Shown here: piece after piece, positions 1 through 6,011 of the stretch
Layout: each line of letters opens with the position of its first letter
Position numbering within the stretch: position 1 is the first letter of the stretch
Assembly (NCBI GenBank): GCA_029932545.1
Contig: JAOZPW010000174.1
Location: 1-8,446 of the forward strand
DNA from: Thermoanaerobaculales bacterium
GTDB lineage: Bacteria > Acidobacteriota > Thermoanaerobaculia > Thermoanaerobaculales > Sulfomarinibacteraceae
Reading direction: 5' to 3'
Length of the DNA: 8,446 bases
Position numbers and translations under genes: made by a program
The notes under the pieces: model-generated
Seen by the model: only the letters and a program-made list of their open reading frames with translations
Database searches by the model: none
Told to the model about the DNA's origin: nothing

Positions 1-164
1 CCACTGGGCACAGCACCTCGACGACCTCGTGACGAAAACCGGTGAGAAGTGCGGGTTAGAAGTTGCTGATCGAGCATTTACCATGGCATACCTCAGATTT
101 GATCCCCAAGTATTTTATCCTATAACCCGTCCCAGCCATCCGCGTAAAACCAACCCAACGTCCC
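1..164. other. Left-edge stretch without a firm gene
   Basis: One plus-strand frame is open from the left edge (frame beginning at base 2) to a TAA at 284-286. Its first 19 or so codons read as plausible protein (HWAQHLDDLVTKTGEKCGL), so the tail of a gene could enter here. The frame then runs through AT-richer sequence and into the opposite-strand permease gene, with no protein-like character. I recognise no family. The 3' end of the minus-strand permease lies just to the right, and no T-run terminator for it is obvious here. Confidence 0.25.
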
Positions 165-2111
165 CTACAAATCGACCCGCATTCCCCCGATACCACATCG
201 GTCCCGGGAAATTTCTCTCCACGCACCTTGCCACACTGATCGCCTATTCTCCAGATCCCATTCCAGCAGAGCCCCGGCTTCGTTAAGCATAAGCCGGGCG
301 TCCCGAGAAACCCAAAACCCCCGCCAGATCCGGTCAGCCGCAGCATTTGAACCCCCGAGAATGGGTCGAATGACACCGGTTTCAATATCAACCGCCAGGG
401 CCCGTTCGGCATCCGGAAGCCAGCACGCCACCAACACCTCGCCATACTCCGATTCACCCGCGAGCCTCAGATCCTCGGCCGGTCCCAGCGGCCAGCGGAC
501 AATCATCCCGTCTGCGACCGACAGGATTTCCAACCAACCCCGGCCATCTTCAACGAAGGCCCCAAAAATCCTTCGACCATCGAGAGACCACCTCGGCCAA
601 TTTTCCTCATGGAACCGACCAAAATCCCTCATGACCACCCCGTCGCGCCCCTCCCTGACCGTCAGCCGATACCGACCAAAACAACCATCGACCACCAAAA
701 AACGATCCGAGGTCTTGTTATACGAGACGTAGAATTGATCGTCCGTCAGGCCGCAGTCGTCGACCGCGGCCCGTGCGGGCTCGATTTTCCAACTGGTTTC
801 GATCTTTCCGGTTGCAAGGTCGATTTCATAGATCCGATAATGGGCCACAGAAAAGATTGCACCGTCGGAATAGTGGAGCGAAAGTACCCTGAGGCGCCCG
901 TCAGGAAGGAAACCTACGGTCCGCACATATCCCGGTTCAAGCAACCGGGTCGCTATGACCAATCGTCCGGTCTCCAGTTCATAGACCGCGAATTGCCGCC
1001 AGTCGGGGATCGCCACCAGCGTACCGTCGTCCGAGAGGACCAAAGAAACTTGATCGTCGAACATCATGGGCGTCTCCCTGATGGTCGCCCGGTCCGCCCC
1101 GAGGTCGGCGTAGACCAACTGGTGGTTCCCGTTCCCGACTGGTCGAACCCACGCCGCTCTCCTGCCGTCGGAAGAGAAGGCAAGATATCGAGAAGAATTT
1201 TCACAATGGGTGATCCTGACGAAGTCCCGGCTGACCCGATTGAAAAGGAACTGCGGCATAAAACCCAGCCGATGAGGGACCGTTCCATAAACATTGATCC
1301 ATGGCCCTTTCGGGGCCGAATCGACATCGACAATCATGTCCAGATCATCCGGGGCGGCGTCAACTATCCAGGCTCCGTATCCTATGGCGGTTACGGCGGT
1401 CACAAACACCCCGCTCCATAAGACGCCTGAGAGCACCCGATGACCCCTCTGAATATCAGTCCGGCCGAACGACACCTGGGCCCAACCAGCCAGGAACAGG
1501 ACCGCGAGGACCGAGAACACAAAGAATCCACTAATCACTATCACTGCCAGTGGCGCTTCCATGGCCAGCGAGGCCAAACGGAGCCAGAGCACCATTAACA
1601 AAGCCACAAAGAGAGCAGCATCGAGTGCCATCCAGGCAGACCGTGCCCGCCACATGATGCCGATTGCATGGGAGACCAATAGGAGCAGAAGGGGTACTCC
1701 GATCAGCAGTCCAGCTATCATCGACAAGGACCCACCGGTCAGCAGATCAAGAGTCACCCACCAGTTCGCGCTATTGAAAGCAAAAACTGGATTCGCTCCT
1801 GACAACACGAAGGCTGGAAGGAGAATGATCAGCTCTGCCGCGAACACCAAGAGCACATTCGCCACCACCTTCCCCCACCAGATTGCCCCACCGCTGACCG
1901 GCCTGGAGAAATAGAAACCCAGGCGCCCCTGAACAAGATCGCCTCCGACCATGCCGGCGCCGAGAAACAGGGCAAGGACCCAGCCCAAACCCAATGCCAT
2001 GCATATCGCGACCAACTCCCGGACCTCGGACACCGATGACCAGCCTATTCCCGGCGCAAATGGAAGCAGGAGAGGAAGAAAAAAACGCAGAGGCGCAGAG
2101 ACGCAGAGCAA
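165..2111 (-). CDS. ABC-2-type permease with C-terminal beta-propeller, N-terminus apparently lost
   Basis: This is a 648-residue membrane protein. Six hydrophobic segments are seen at about residues 33-55, 82-103, 129-150, 158-178, 186-208 and 230-250. The loop after the first (GDLVQGRLGFYFSRPVSG, 57-74) resembles the cytoplasmic loop of ABC-2 permeases. From about 255 to the end there is a soluble region with repeated propeller-like strands (FSSDGRRAAWV, LSDDGTLVAI, FLPDGRLRVL, WSLDGRRIF), similar to WD40/PD40 blades. Positive residues in the loops (WRAR, GRTDIQRGHR) place those loops inside and the propeller outside, in the periplasm. That topology needs one more N-terminal helix, which is absent. 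The start is TTG; no ATG lies between it and the in-frame upstream TGA. Residues 2-11 (LCVSAPLRFF) are encoded by a repeat array. No ATPase gene lies upstream, where the divergent aspartase sits. It is either a truncated gene or a re-started one. The substrate is unknown. Confidence 0.72.
   Translation of the reverse strand: MLCVSAPLRFFLPLLLPFAPGIGWSSVSEVRELVAICMALGLGWVLALFLGAGMVGGDLVQGRLGFYFSRPVSGGAIWWGKVVANVLLVFAAELIILLPAFVLSGANPVFAFNSANWWVTLDLLTGGSLSMIAGLLIGVPLLLLLVSHAIGIMWRARSAWMALDAALFVALLMVLWLRLASLAMEAPLAVIVISGFFVFSVLAVLFLAGWAQVSFGRTDIQRGHRVLSGVLWSGVFVTAVTAIGYGAWIVDAAPDDLDMIVDVDSAPKGPWINVYGTVPHRLGFMPQFLFNRVSRDFVRITHCENSSRYLAFSSDGRRAAWVRPVGNGNHQLVYADLGADRATIRETPMMFDDQVSLVLSDDGTLVAIPDWRQFAVYELETGRLVIATRLLEPGYVRTVGFLPDGRLRVLSLHYSDGAIFSVAHYRIYEIDLATGKIETSWKIEPARAAVDDCGLTDDQFYVSYNKTSDRFLVVDGCFGRYRLTVREGRDGVVMRDFGRFHEENWPRWSLDGRRIFGAFVEDGRGWLEILSVADGMIVRWPLGPAEDLRLAGESEYGEVLVACWLPDAERALAVDIETGVIRPILGGSNAAADRIWRGFWVSRDARLMLNEAGALLEWDLENRRSVWQGAWREISRDRCGIGGMRVDL
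2086..2108. repeat. CGCAGAG repeat array inside the permease 5' end
   Basis: Three exact CGCAGAG heptamers occur at 2086, 2094 and 2102 (8-base period), next to an A-run on the left. Read on the minus strand this is CTCTGCG repeated, followed by a T-run. This simple-repeat type is seen in intergenic DNA of many bacteria and often yields spurious peptides such as LCVSAPLR. Here it encodes the first residues of the permease ORF. Related units occur at 4164-4188. Confidence 0.8.
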
Positions 2112-2119
2112 GAGTTGGT

Positions 2120-2123
2120 CTCC
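2120..2123 (-). promoter_or_regulatory. Candidate ribosome binding site for the TTG start of the permease
   Basis: GGAG on the minus strand lies 8 bases before the TTG at 2111. This is the only thing that favours that start, since there is no ATG upstream in frame. It may be chance, because the sequence lies outside the conserved part of the gene. Confidence 0.35.
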
Positions 2124-2238
2124 ACAGGGATCGAAGCCGGTATCCGGCGTTCAAGGCTCCGAAGCAACCATTTCAAGCTACTGCCTCGGCATGTAATCTC
2201 AACTCGAGTTCTTCGATCACCTTGAGAATCGTTTCGGA

Positions 2239-2257
2239 CAATTCGTTCAACGAATTG
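2239..2257. promoter_or_regulatory. Perfect 19-bp palindrome, candidate operator
   Basis: CAATTCGTTCAACGAATTG has two perfect 9-base arms around a single central C. It ends 18 bases before the aspartase ATG, in the gap between two divergent genes. A one-base centre cannot form an RNA hairpin loop without opening pairs, so a dimeric DNA-binding protein site is more likely than an RNA structure. It does not match the CRP (TGTGA-N6-TCACA) or FNR (TTGAT-N4-ATCAA) consensus. The bound factor is unknown. Confidence 0.5.
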
Positions 2258-2275
2258 CCGTGCTAGCCTGCCTCG

Positions 2276-4135
2276 ATGAACACCATCATCGACCAACTAC
2301 GAACGTGTGAGATTTTTTCCGACCTCGAACCCTCGGTTCTGGCGCTCGTTGCACCTGTGGCTCGCGAGCACCGTTGTGAAGCGGGAACCGTATTGTTCGC
2401 GGCCTGCAACCCACGGCAGTCGTTCTTCCTGGTCCTCGAAGGGCAGATCGAGGTCAGGGTCCATTCCGGTGACGCCGCGGGTACCCTCTTGATCCTGGGC
2501 CCCGGCGACGGGACCGGTGAAGCGGGCCTGTTGGAACCCGGCGCTCACTCCGCAACGGGAACGGCAGTCAGTGATCTCCGCTACATCGAGATACCGGTCG
2601 ACGAGTTCCGTAGCCGACTGGCACAAGACGCCGGCGCCGCAATGAGTCTCTTTGCCGCGGTCTCACGAGTGATGGTGCGACGTCTGCAATATTCAGCCCA
2701 CCGGCGGACGGGCTGGGACGAAATCTACAGACCCGGCGCCACCCGGACAGAGCACGATCTGCTGGGCGAACGAGACGTCCCCGAAGACGCCCGCTATGGC
2801 GTACAGACCCTTCGCGCCATGGAGAACTTCCCGATCACCGGCATCCGCATCGCCCACTTCCCCCAACTGATACGCGCCCTTGCCATGGTCAAGCAGGCGG
2901 CAGCACGGGCCAACCACTCGCTGGGCCTGCTGCCCGACGATATCGCGGGCGCCATCGACACCGCCTGCCGGGAGATCATCGACGGCAACTGGCACGGCCA
3001 TTTTGTTGTCGATGTCGTCCAGGGCGGCGCAGGAACTTCGACCAACATGAATGCCAACGAAGTCATCGCCAACCGGGCCCTGGAAATCTTGGGCCATGAG
3101 CGCGGACAGTATGAATTCTGTCACCCCAACAACCACGTCAACCTGGGCCAATCGACCAACGACGCCTACCCCACTGCGGTCCGCCTGGCCACGGTCCTCA
3201 AGAAACGGGATCTGGCCACGGCCCTCCAAAAACTCTCCGAGGCTCTGCACAGCAAGGCCGAAGAGTTCGCCGACGTGCTCAAGATGGGACGAACCCAGCT
3301 CCAGGACGCGGTACCGATGACCCTGGGACAAGAATTCGAAGCCTTCGCAGTGACAACAGCGGAGGATATTGCACGACTGGAGGAGGTCTCCACCTTGTTG
3401 TTGGAGATCAACCTCGGTGGGACGGCGATCGGGACCGGCATCAATGCCGACCCTCGCTACCCTGAACTGGCCACAGCCGAACTACGCCGAATCGCCGATT
3501 TGGACCTGCAACTTGCGGAGAACCTGGTCGAAGCAACGCCGGACACGGGGGCATTCGTCATGTTTTCGGGCATGCTCAAACGCATCGCCGTCAAGCTATC
3601 CAAACTCTGCAACGACCTTCGACTGCTGTCCTCCGGTCCCCGCTGCGGCTTTAACGAGATCAATCTGCCGCCGATGCAGCCCGGCTCGTCGATCATGCCC
3701 GGCAAGGTCAACCCGGTGATCCCCGAGGTCGTCAACCAGGTGGCCTTCCAGGTGATCGGCAACGATCTGACGATCACGCTGGCAGCCGAAGCCGGCCAAC
3801 TGCAGCTCAACGTCATGGAGCCGGTCTTGACCTTCAACCTCTTCGAAAGCCTCGACATGATGACCGCCGCCGTCGAAACCCTCACCAAGCGCTGCATTCG
3901 GGGTATCACCGCGAACGAGGATCATTGCCGTGAAATGGTCGAGAATTCGATCGGCATCGTCACTGCCGTGGTTCCGATTCTGGGATACGAAAGAGTCTCG
4001 GCGGTCGCCAAGGAAGCCCTGGAGACCGGCAAGCCCATTCGCCGGATCCTGCTCGATGCCGGTGACATGGACGAGGCTCAGTTGGACTCGATCCTCTCAC
4101 CGGAAGCGATGACCAAACCCCGCTCCCTGGGCTGA
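2276..4135 (+). CDS. aspA: Aspartate ammonia-lyase with N-terminal cyclic-nucleotide-binding-like domain
   Basis: The enzyme is expected to convert L-aspartate reversibly to fumarate and ammonia in the cytoplasm. Residues about 1-135 look like a cNMP-binding jelly roll (FFLVLEGQIEV at 50-60; GTGEAGLL at 79-86) with a following helix. Residues about 157-619 match aspartases along their whole length: LLGERDVPEDARYGVQTLRA near the start, GGAGTSTNMNANE, HVNLGQSTNDAYPT, MGRTQLQDAVPMTLGQEF, and the superfamily signature GSSIMPGKVNP at 470-480 with the catalytic serine at 471 or 472. The QDAVPMTLGQEF and STNDAYPT wording favours aspartase over fumarase. Classical aspartase is about 470-480 residues, so the extra length is the sensor domain. 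In that domain the phosphate-binding Arg position is His91, so canonical cAMP binding is doubtful. The ATG at 2276 has no clear Shine-Dalgarno sequence. The gene is convergent with the small membrane protein to its right. Confidence 0.93.
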   Translation: MNTIIDQLRTCEIFSDLEPSVLALVAPVAREHRCEAGTVLFAACNPRQSFFLVLEGQIEVRVHSGDAAGTLLILGPGDGTGEAGLLEPGAHSATGTAVSDLRYIEIPVDEFRSRLAQDAGAAMSLFAAVSRVMVRRLQYSAHRRTGWDEIYRPGATRTEHDLLGERDVPEDARYGVQTLRAMENFPITGIRIAHFPQLIRALAMVKQAAARANHSLGLLPDDIAGAIDTACREIIDGNWHGHFVVDVVQGGAGTSTNMNANEVIANRALEILGHERGQYEFCHPNNHVNLGQSTNDAYPTAVRLATVLKKRDLATALQKLSEALHSKAEEFADVLKMGRTQLQDAVPMTLGQEFEAFAVTTAEDIARLEEVSTLLLEINLGGTAIGTGINADPRYPELATAELRRIADLDLQLAENLVEATPDTGAFVMFSGMLKRIAVKLSKLCNDLRLLSSGPRCGFNEINLPPMQPGSSIMPGKVNPVIPEVVNQVAFQVIGNDLTITLAAEAGQLQLNVMEPVLTFNLFESLDMMTAAVETLTKRCIRGITANEDHCREMVENSIGIVTAVVPILGYERVSAVAKEALETGKPIRRILLDAGDMDEAQLDSILSPEAMTKPRSLG

Positions 4136-4158
4136 GCAACGGTGCGGAAGAAGACATT

Positions 4159-4279
4159 TCTCTCGCAAAGAGCGCAAAGAGCGCAGAGGAATCACAGGGG
4201 TTTTTCTTCCCCTCTTCGTGCCCCTTCGTGTCCTTCGTGGATGACTTTTTTCCTCTTTCCTTGCAACCCTTGCGAGAGA
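4159..4279. repeat. Composite repeat element with 10-bp inverted ends between convergent genes
   Basis: The ends TCTCTCGCAA (4159-4168) and TTGCGAGAGA (4270-4279) are perfect inverted repeats. Inside on the left are CGCAAAG (4164), CGCAAAG (4173) and CGCAGAG (4182), at a 9-base period. On the right are three CTTCGTG units at 4214, 4224 and 4233. A weak hairpin AGGGG/CCCCT (4196-4213) lies between. The element fills the whole gap between the aspartase stop (4135) and the stop of the opposite gene (4281). It could serve as a transcription-end structure for both genes or be a small mobile or expanding repeat; no protein is encoded. Confidence 0.65.
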
Positions 4280-4280
4280 C

Positions 4281-4541
4281 TCAGGCGTCGCTGTCGGTTC
4301 CGAAATCGGTGACGTCCTTCGGAGGCAACGGCTCTTCAGGGGCCTCATGGCGCGTTCGCCAGGAACCGACCAACACCGTCAACAGTCCGAGCATCGCCTC
4401 GTCGACAAAGGGCAGGAAATCCGGCACGATCAGATCAGCCAAGAAAAGAAAGAGCATGATCAGAAACAGCCACGGATATTTCAGCCGGGGCAGAAATCGC
4501 TGAAGCAGGAGAGAGACCGGTCCACCGGGTGTTGCATTCAT
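4281..4541 (-). CDS. Small membrane protein, DUF6116-like
   Basis: An 86-residue protein with a basic N-terminal stretch (LLQRFLPRLKYP, about 11-22). Two hydrophobic segments follow, about 23-40 (WLFLIMLFLFLADLIVPD) and 43-60 (LPFVDEAMLGLLTVLVGSW), then a charged, proline-rich tail. The pattern of RLKYPWLFLI, then a DLIVPDFLPFVDE motif, then a second helix resembles the short DUF6116 family as I remember it. The function of that family is not known. The ATG start is supported by AGGAG at 4550-4546, 4 bases upstream. It is transcribed toward the aspartase gene, and the composite repeat element begins one base after its stop codon. Its promoter must lie in 4542-4693, shared with the plus-strand genes on the right. 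Confidence 0.8.
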   Translation of the reverse strand: MNATPGGPVSLLLQRFLPRLKYPWLFLIMLFLFLADLIVPDFLPFVDEAMLGLLTVLVGSWRTRHEAPEEPLPPKDVTDFGTDSDA

Positions 4542-4693
4542 GATTCTCCTATTCTACCGGATCGCTCTCTATCCCGAGCCCGTTATCGTTCCCGATGTCG
4601 AAAACTCTGCAGATGGACAAGAACCCAAGCACGACGGAGGCTTGTCTCGATCTCAGAAGACTCTTTCAACCCCTCTCCTGCTATTCTCCCTCC

Positions 4694-4957
4694 ATGGCTG
4701 TAGAAGACCATCCTTTAACCCCGGGACCCCTTGTCGGCAAACTCAACCCGGAAGCCACGTTGTCGGAGCACCCGATGACCAGGGCCGGGCTCTGGATTCA
4801 GCGGCTGTTGGCACCGGTCATCCTGGGTTTCCTGCGTGGGCCTTGGATGACCTGCCGTTTCACAATTTCCGGTGAAAAAGAGGTCATCACGCCGGCAGGT
4901 TCTGAGCTGGGCCACCAGAGCAATGCAAGCCTGAAGCCGAGGCCGGGCAAACGATGA
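4694..4957 (+). CDS. Hypothetical small protein overlapping psd
   Basis: An 87-residue ORF from ATG 4694; the same frame is open from an ATG at 4595 (120 residues). Codons from 4694 on look coding, with G or C common in the third position, whereas the upstream 33 codons do not. The one hydrophobic stretch (LWIQRLLAPVILGFLRGPWM, about residues 35-54) could be a membrane or membrane-surface helix. The TGA at 4955-4957 overlaps the psd ATG by 4 bases (ATGA), an arrangement typical of translational coupling. Neither start has a good ribosome binding site. I do not recognise the family, and this may be a spurious frame. Confidence 0.4.
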   Translation: MAVEDHPLTPGPLVGKLNPEATLSEHPMTRAGLWIQRLLAPVILGFLRGPWMTCRFTISGEKEVITPAGSELGHQSNASLKPRPGKR

Positions 4958-5844
4958 AGATTCAACTGATTGATCGCCGAACAGGCAATACCATCGAAGA
5001 AGAGGTGTTGGGCGGCGGCATGCTCCGCCTGGCCTACGAAGGCGCCCTCAGCCCACTCCTGCGAGGGACGCTCTTGAAGACCGGAACGATCAGCCGTTTT
5101 TTGGGTTGGTACTGCGACACGGCCTGGTCTCGGGCAAAGATCGAAGGTGTCATTCAGCAGCTGAACATCGACATGGCCGATTTTGAGGAACCGTCCGGCG
5201 GATTTCAGACCTTCAACCAGTGGTTCACCCGCCGGCTCAAGGTAGGCGCCAGGCCCTTTGATTCCGATCCCCAGGTTCTTTCGTCGCCTGCCGATTGTCG
5301 GTTGACCGTCATCCCGAAACTCGAGAAAACAACGGCGATACCGGTCAAAGGCGCGCGTTTCCAGATTGAGGATCTGCTAAAAACCACCCCGGAAGAGGCG
5401 GCGCGTTTTTATGGCGGCGCGGTCTTGATCTTTCGCCTTTGTCCTTCGGATTATCACCGTTACCATTTCCCGGCCGCCGGTAATAGAGGCGATGCCACGG
5501 ACATTTCCGGCCGATACGATTCGGTCAATCCAGTGGCTGTCGCCGCCGGAATCCCGGTGTTCACCGAGAACCGCAGAGTGGTCACCCACCTGGACCTCGA
5601 CACCTTCGGCCCTGCAGCCTTCGTCGAGGTCGGCGCCTTCGGAGTCGGCGGCATCGTTGATACCCACGGCAACGGCCCATTTCAAAAGATGGACGAGAAG
5701 GGCTATTTCCGCTACGGCGCCTCCACCCTGGTGTTGGTGTTCGGCCCCGGCCGAGTAAGCATCGACCAGGATCTGATTGACCACAGCGCCAACGGTATGG
5801 AGACGCTTGTGGCTACCGGGGAAACTCTCGGGCGTTCATCGTAG
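4954..5844 (+). CDS. psd: Phosphatidylserine decarboxylase proenzyme
   Basis: This enzyme decarboxylates phosphatidylserine to phosphatidylethanolamine at the inner membrane, using a pyruvoyl group made by self-cleavage. At 296 residues it resembles the clostridial-type enzyme. Landmarks are FNQWFTRRLKVGARPFDSD (about 87-105), SPADCRL with the likely catalytic Asp114, RLCPSDYHRYHFP with His168 and His171, SVNPVA, VEVGAFGVGGI, and GYFRYGASTLVLVFGPG with the pyruvoyl-forming Ser257. The residue before this serine is Ala256, where the family normally has Gly (GGST or LGST). Asp, His and Ser of the processing triad are all present, so activity is likely. There is no strong Shine-Dalgarno before the ATG, but it overlaps the upstream ORF stop (ATGA), suggesting coupled translation. 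The usual partner pssA (phosphatidylserine synthase) is not in the window. Confidence 0.95.
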   Translation: MKIQLIDRRTGNTIEEEVLGGGMLRLAYEGALSPLLRGTLLKTGTISRFLGWYCDTAWSRAKIEGVIQQLNIDMADFEEPSGGFQTFNQWFTRRLKVGARPFDSDPQVLSSPADCRLTVIPKLEKTTAIPVKGARFQIEDLLKTTPEEAARFYGGAVLIFRLCPSDYHRYHFPAAGNRGDATDISGRYDSVNPVAVAAGIPVFTENRRVVTHLDLDTFGPAAFVEVGAFGVGGIVDTHGNGPFQKMDEKGYFRYGASTLVLVFGPGRVSIDQDLIDHSANGMETLVATGETLGRSS

Positions 5845-5888
5845 GCATGCACGATGAGTCAGACACCAGAGCGTCTTCCTCTTTTCCT

Positions 5889-5926
5889 CATTGTGGCTCT
5901 TCCTTCGTGCTCTTCGTGTCTTTGTG
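5889..5926. repeat. CTTCGTG-type repeat array upstream of the peptidase gene
   Basis: The run CATTGTG (5889), CTTCGTG (5903), CTTCGTG (5912) and CTTTGTG (5920) repeats a 7-base unit at 8-9-base spacing in its last three copies. It is the same unit type as in the right half of the 4159-4279 element and lies in the gap after psd. No coding frame uses it. Confidence 0.65.
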
Positions 5927-5962
5927 GTTCATTCCCCTTTCTTTGACCTCTTTGAGGCGCTA

Positions 5963-5989
5963 AGCTGTGTCGCAGCTGAGAGCTGAGAG
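5963..5989 (+). repeat. Small hairpin and tandem GCTGAGA repeat in the peptidase leader
   Basis: AGCTG (5963-5967) can pair with CAGCT (5973-5977) across a 5-base loop. It is followed by two tandem GCTGAGA units (5975-5981, 5982-5988). It lies 10 bases before the ribosome binding site of the peptidase gene, probably in its 5' leader. Any regulatory role is a guess. Confidence 0.35.
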
Positions 5990-5998
5990 TCTTTTTCT

Positions 5999-6003
5999 GG
6001 AGG
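5999..6003 (+). promoter_or_regulatory. Strong ribosome binding site of the peptidase gene
   Basis: GGAGG lies 8 bases before the ATG at 6012. It fixes that start and stands out, because the other plus-strand genes in this window have weak or no Shine-Dalgarno sequence. Confidence 0.8.
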
Positions 6004-6011
6004 ATTGAACG

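Noticed and set aside
609..1421. Plus-strand frame of 270 codons inside the permease region
   Set aside because: It is antisense to the minus-strand gene, Pro/Arg/Asp-rich and without domain features, whereas the minus-strand frame shows helices and propeller blades.
2173..2250. 25-codon minus-strand frame with an amphipathic, helix-like sequence (TTG start, TGA stop) in the gap upstream of the aspartase gene
   Set aside because: It is too short, starts inside the palindrome, has no ribosome binding site and matches no family I know. It could be a remnant of lost sequence but cannot be supported as a gene.
2693..3331. Minus-strand frame of 212 codons within the aspartase gene
   Set aside because: The plus-strand frame matches aspartase residue by residue across the same bases, so this is a shadow frame.
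4196..4213. AGGGG/CCCCT hairpin as an intrinsic terminator of the aspartase gene
   Set aside because: The stem has only 5 pairs, the T-run lies in the loop rather than after the stem, and it sits within a repeat element. It is mentioned there rather than called separately.
5943..5971. Possible promoter before the peptidase gene (TTGACC, then TGTGTC at 17 bases)
   Set aside because: The -35 box is fair but the -10 box does not resemble TATAAT. Sigma-factor preference in this organism is unknown, so it is not listed as a feature.
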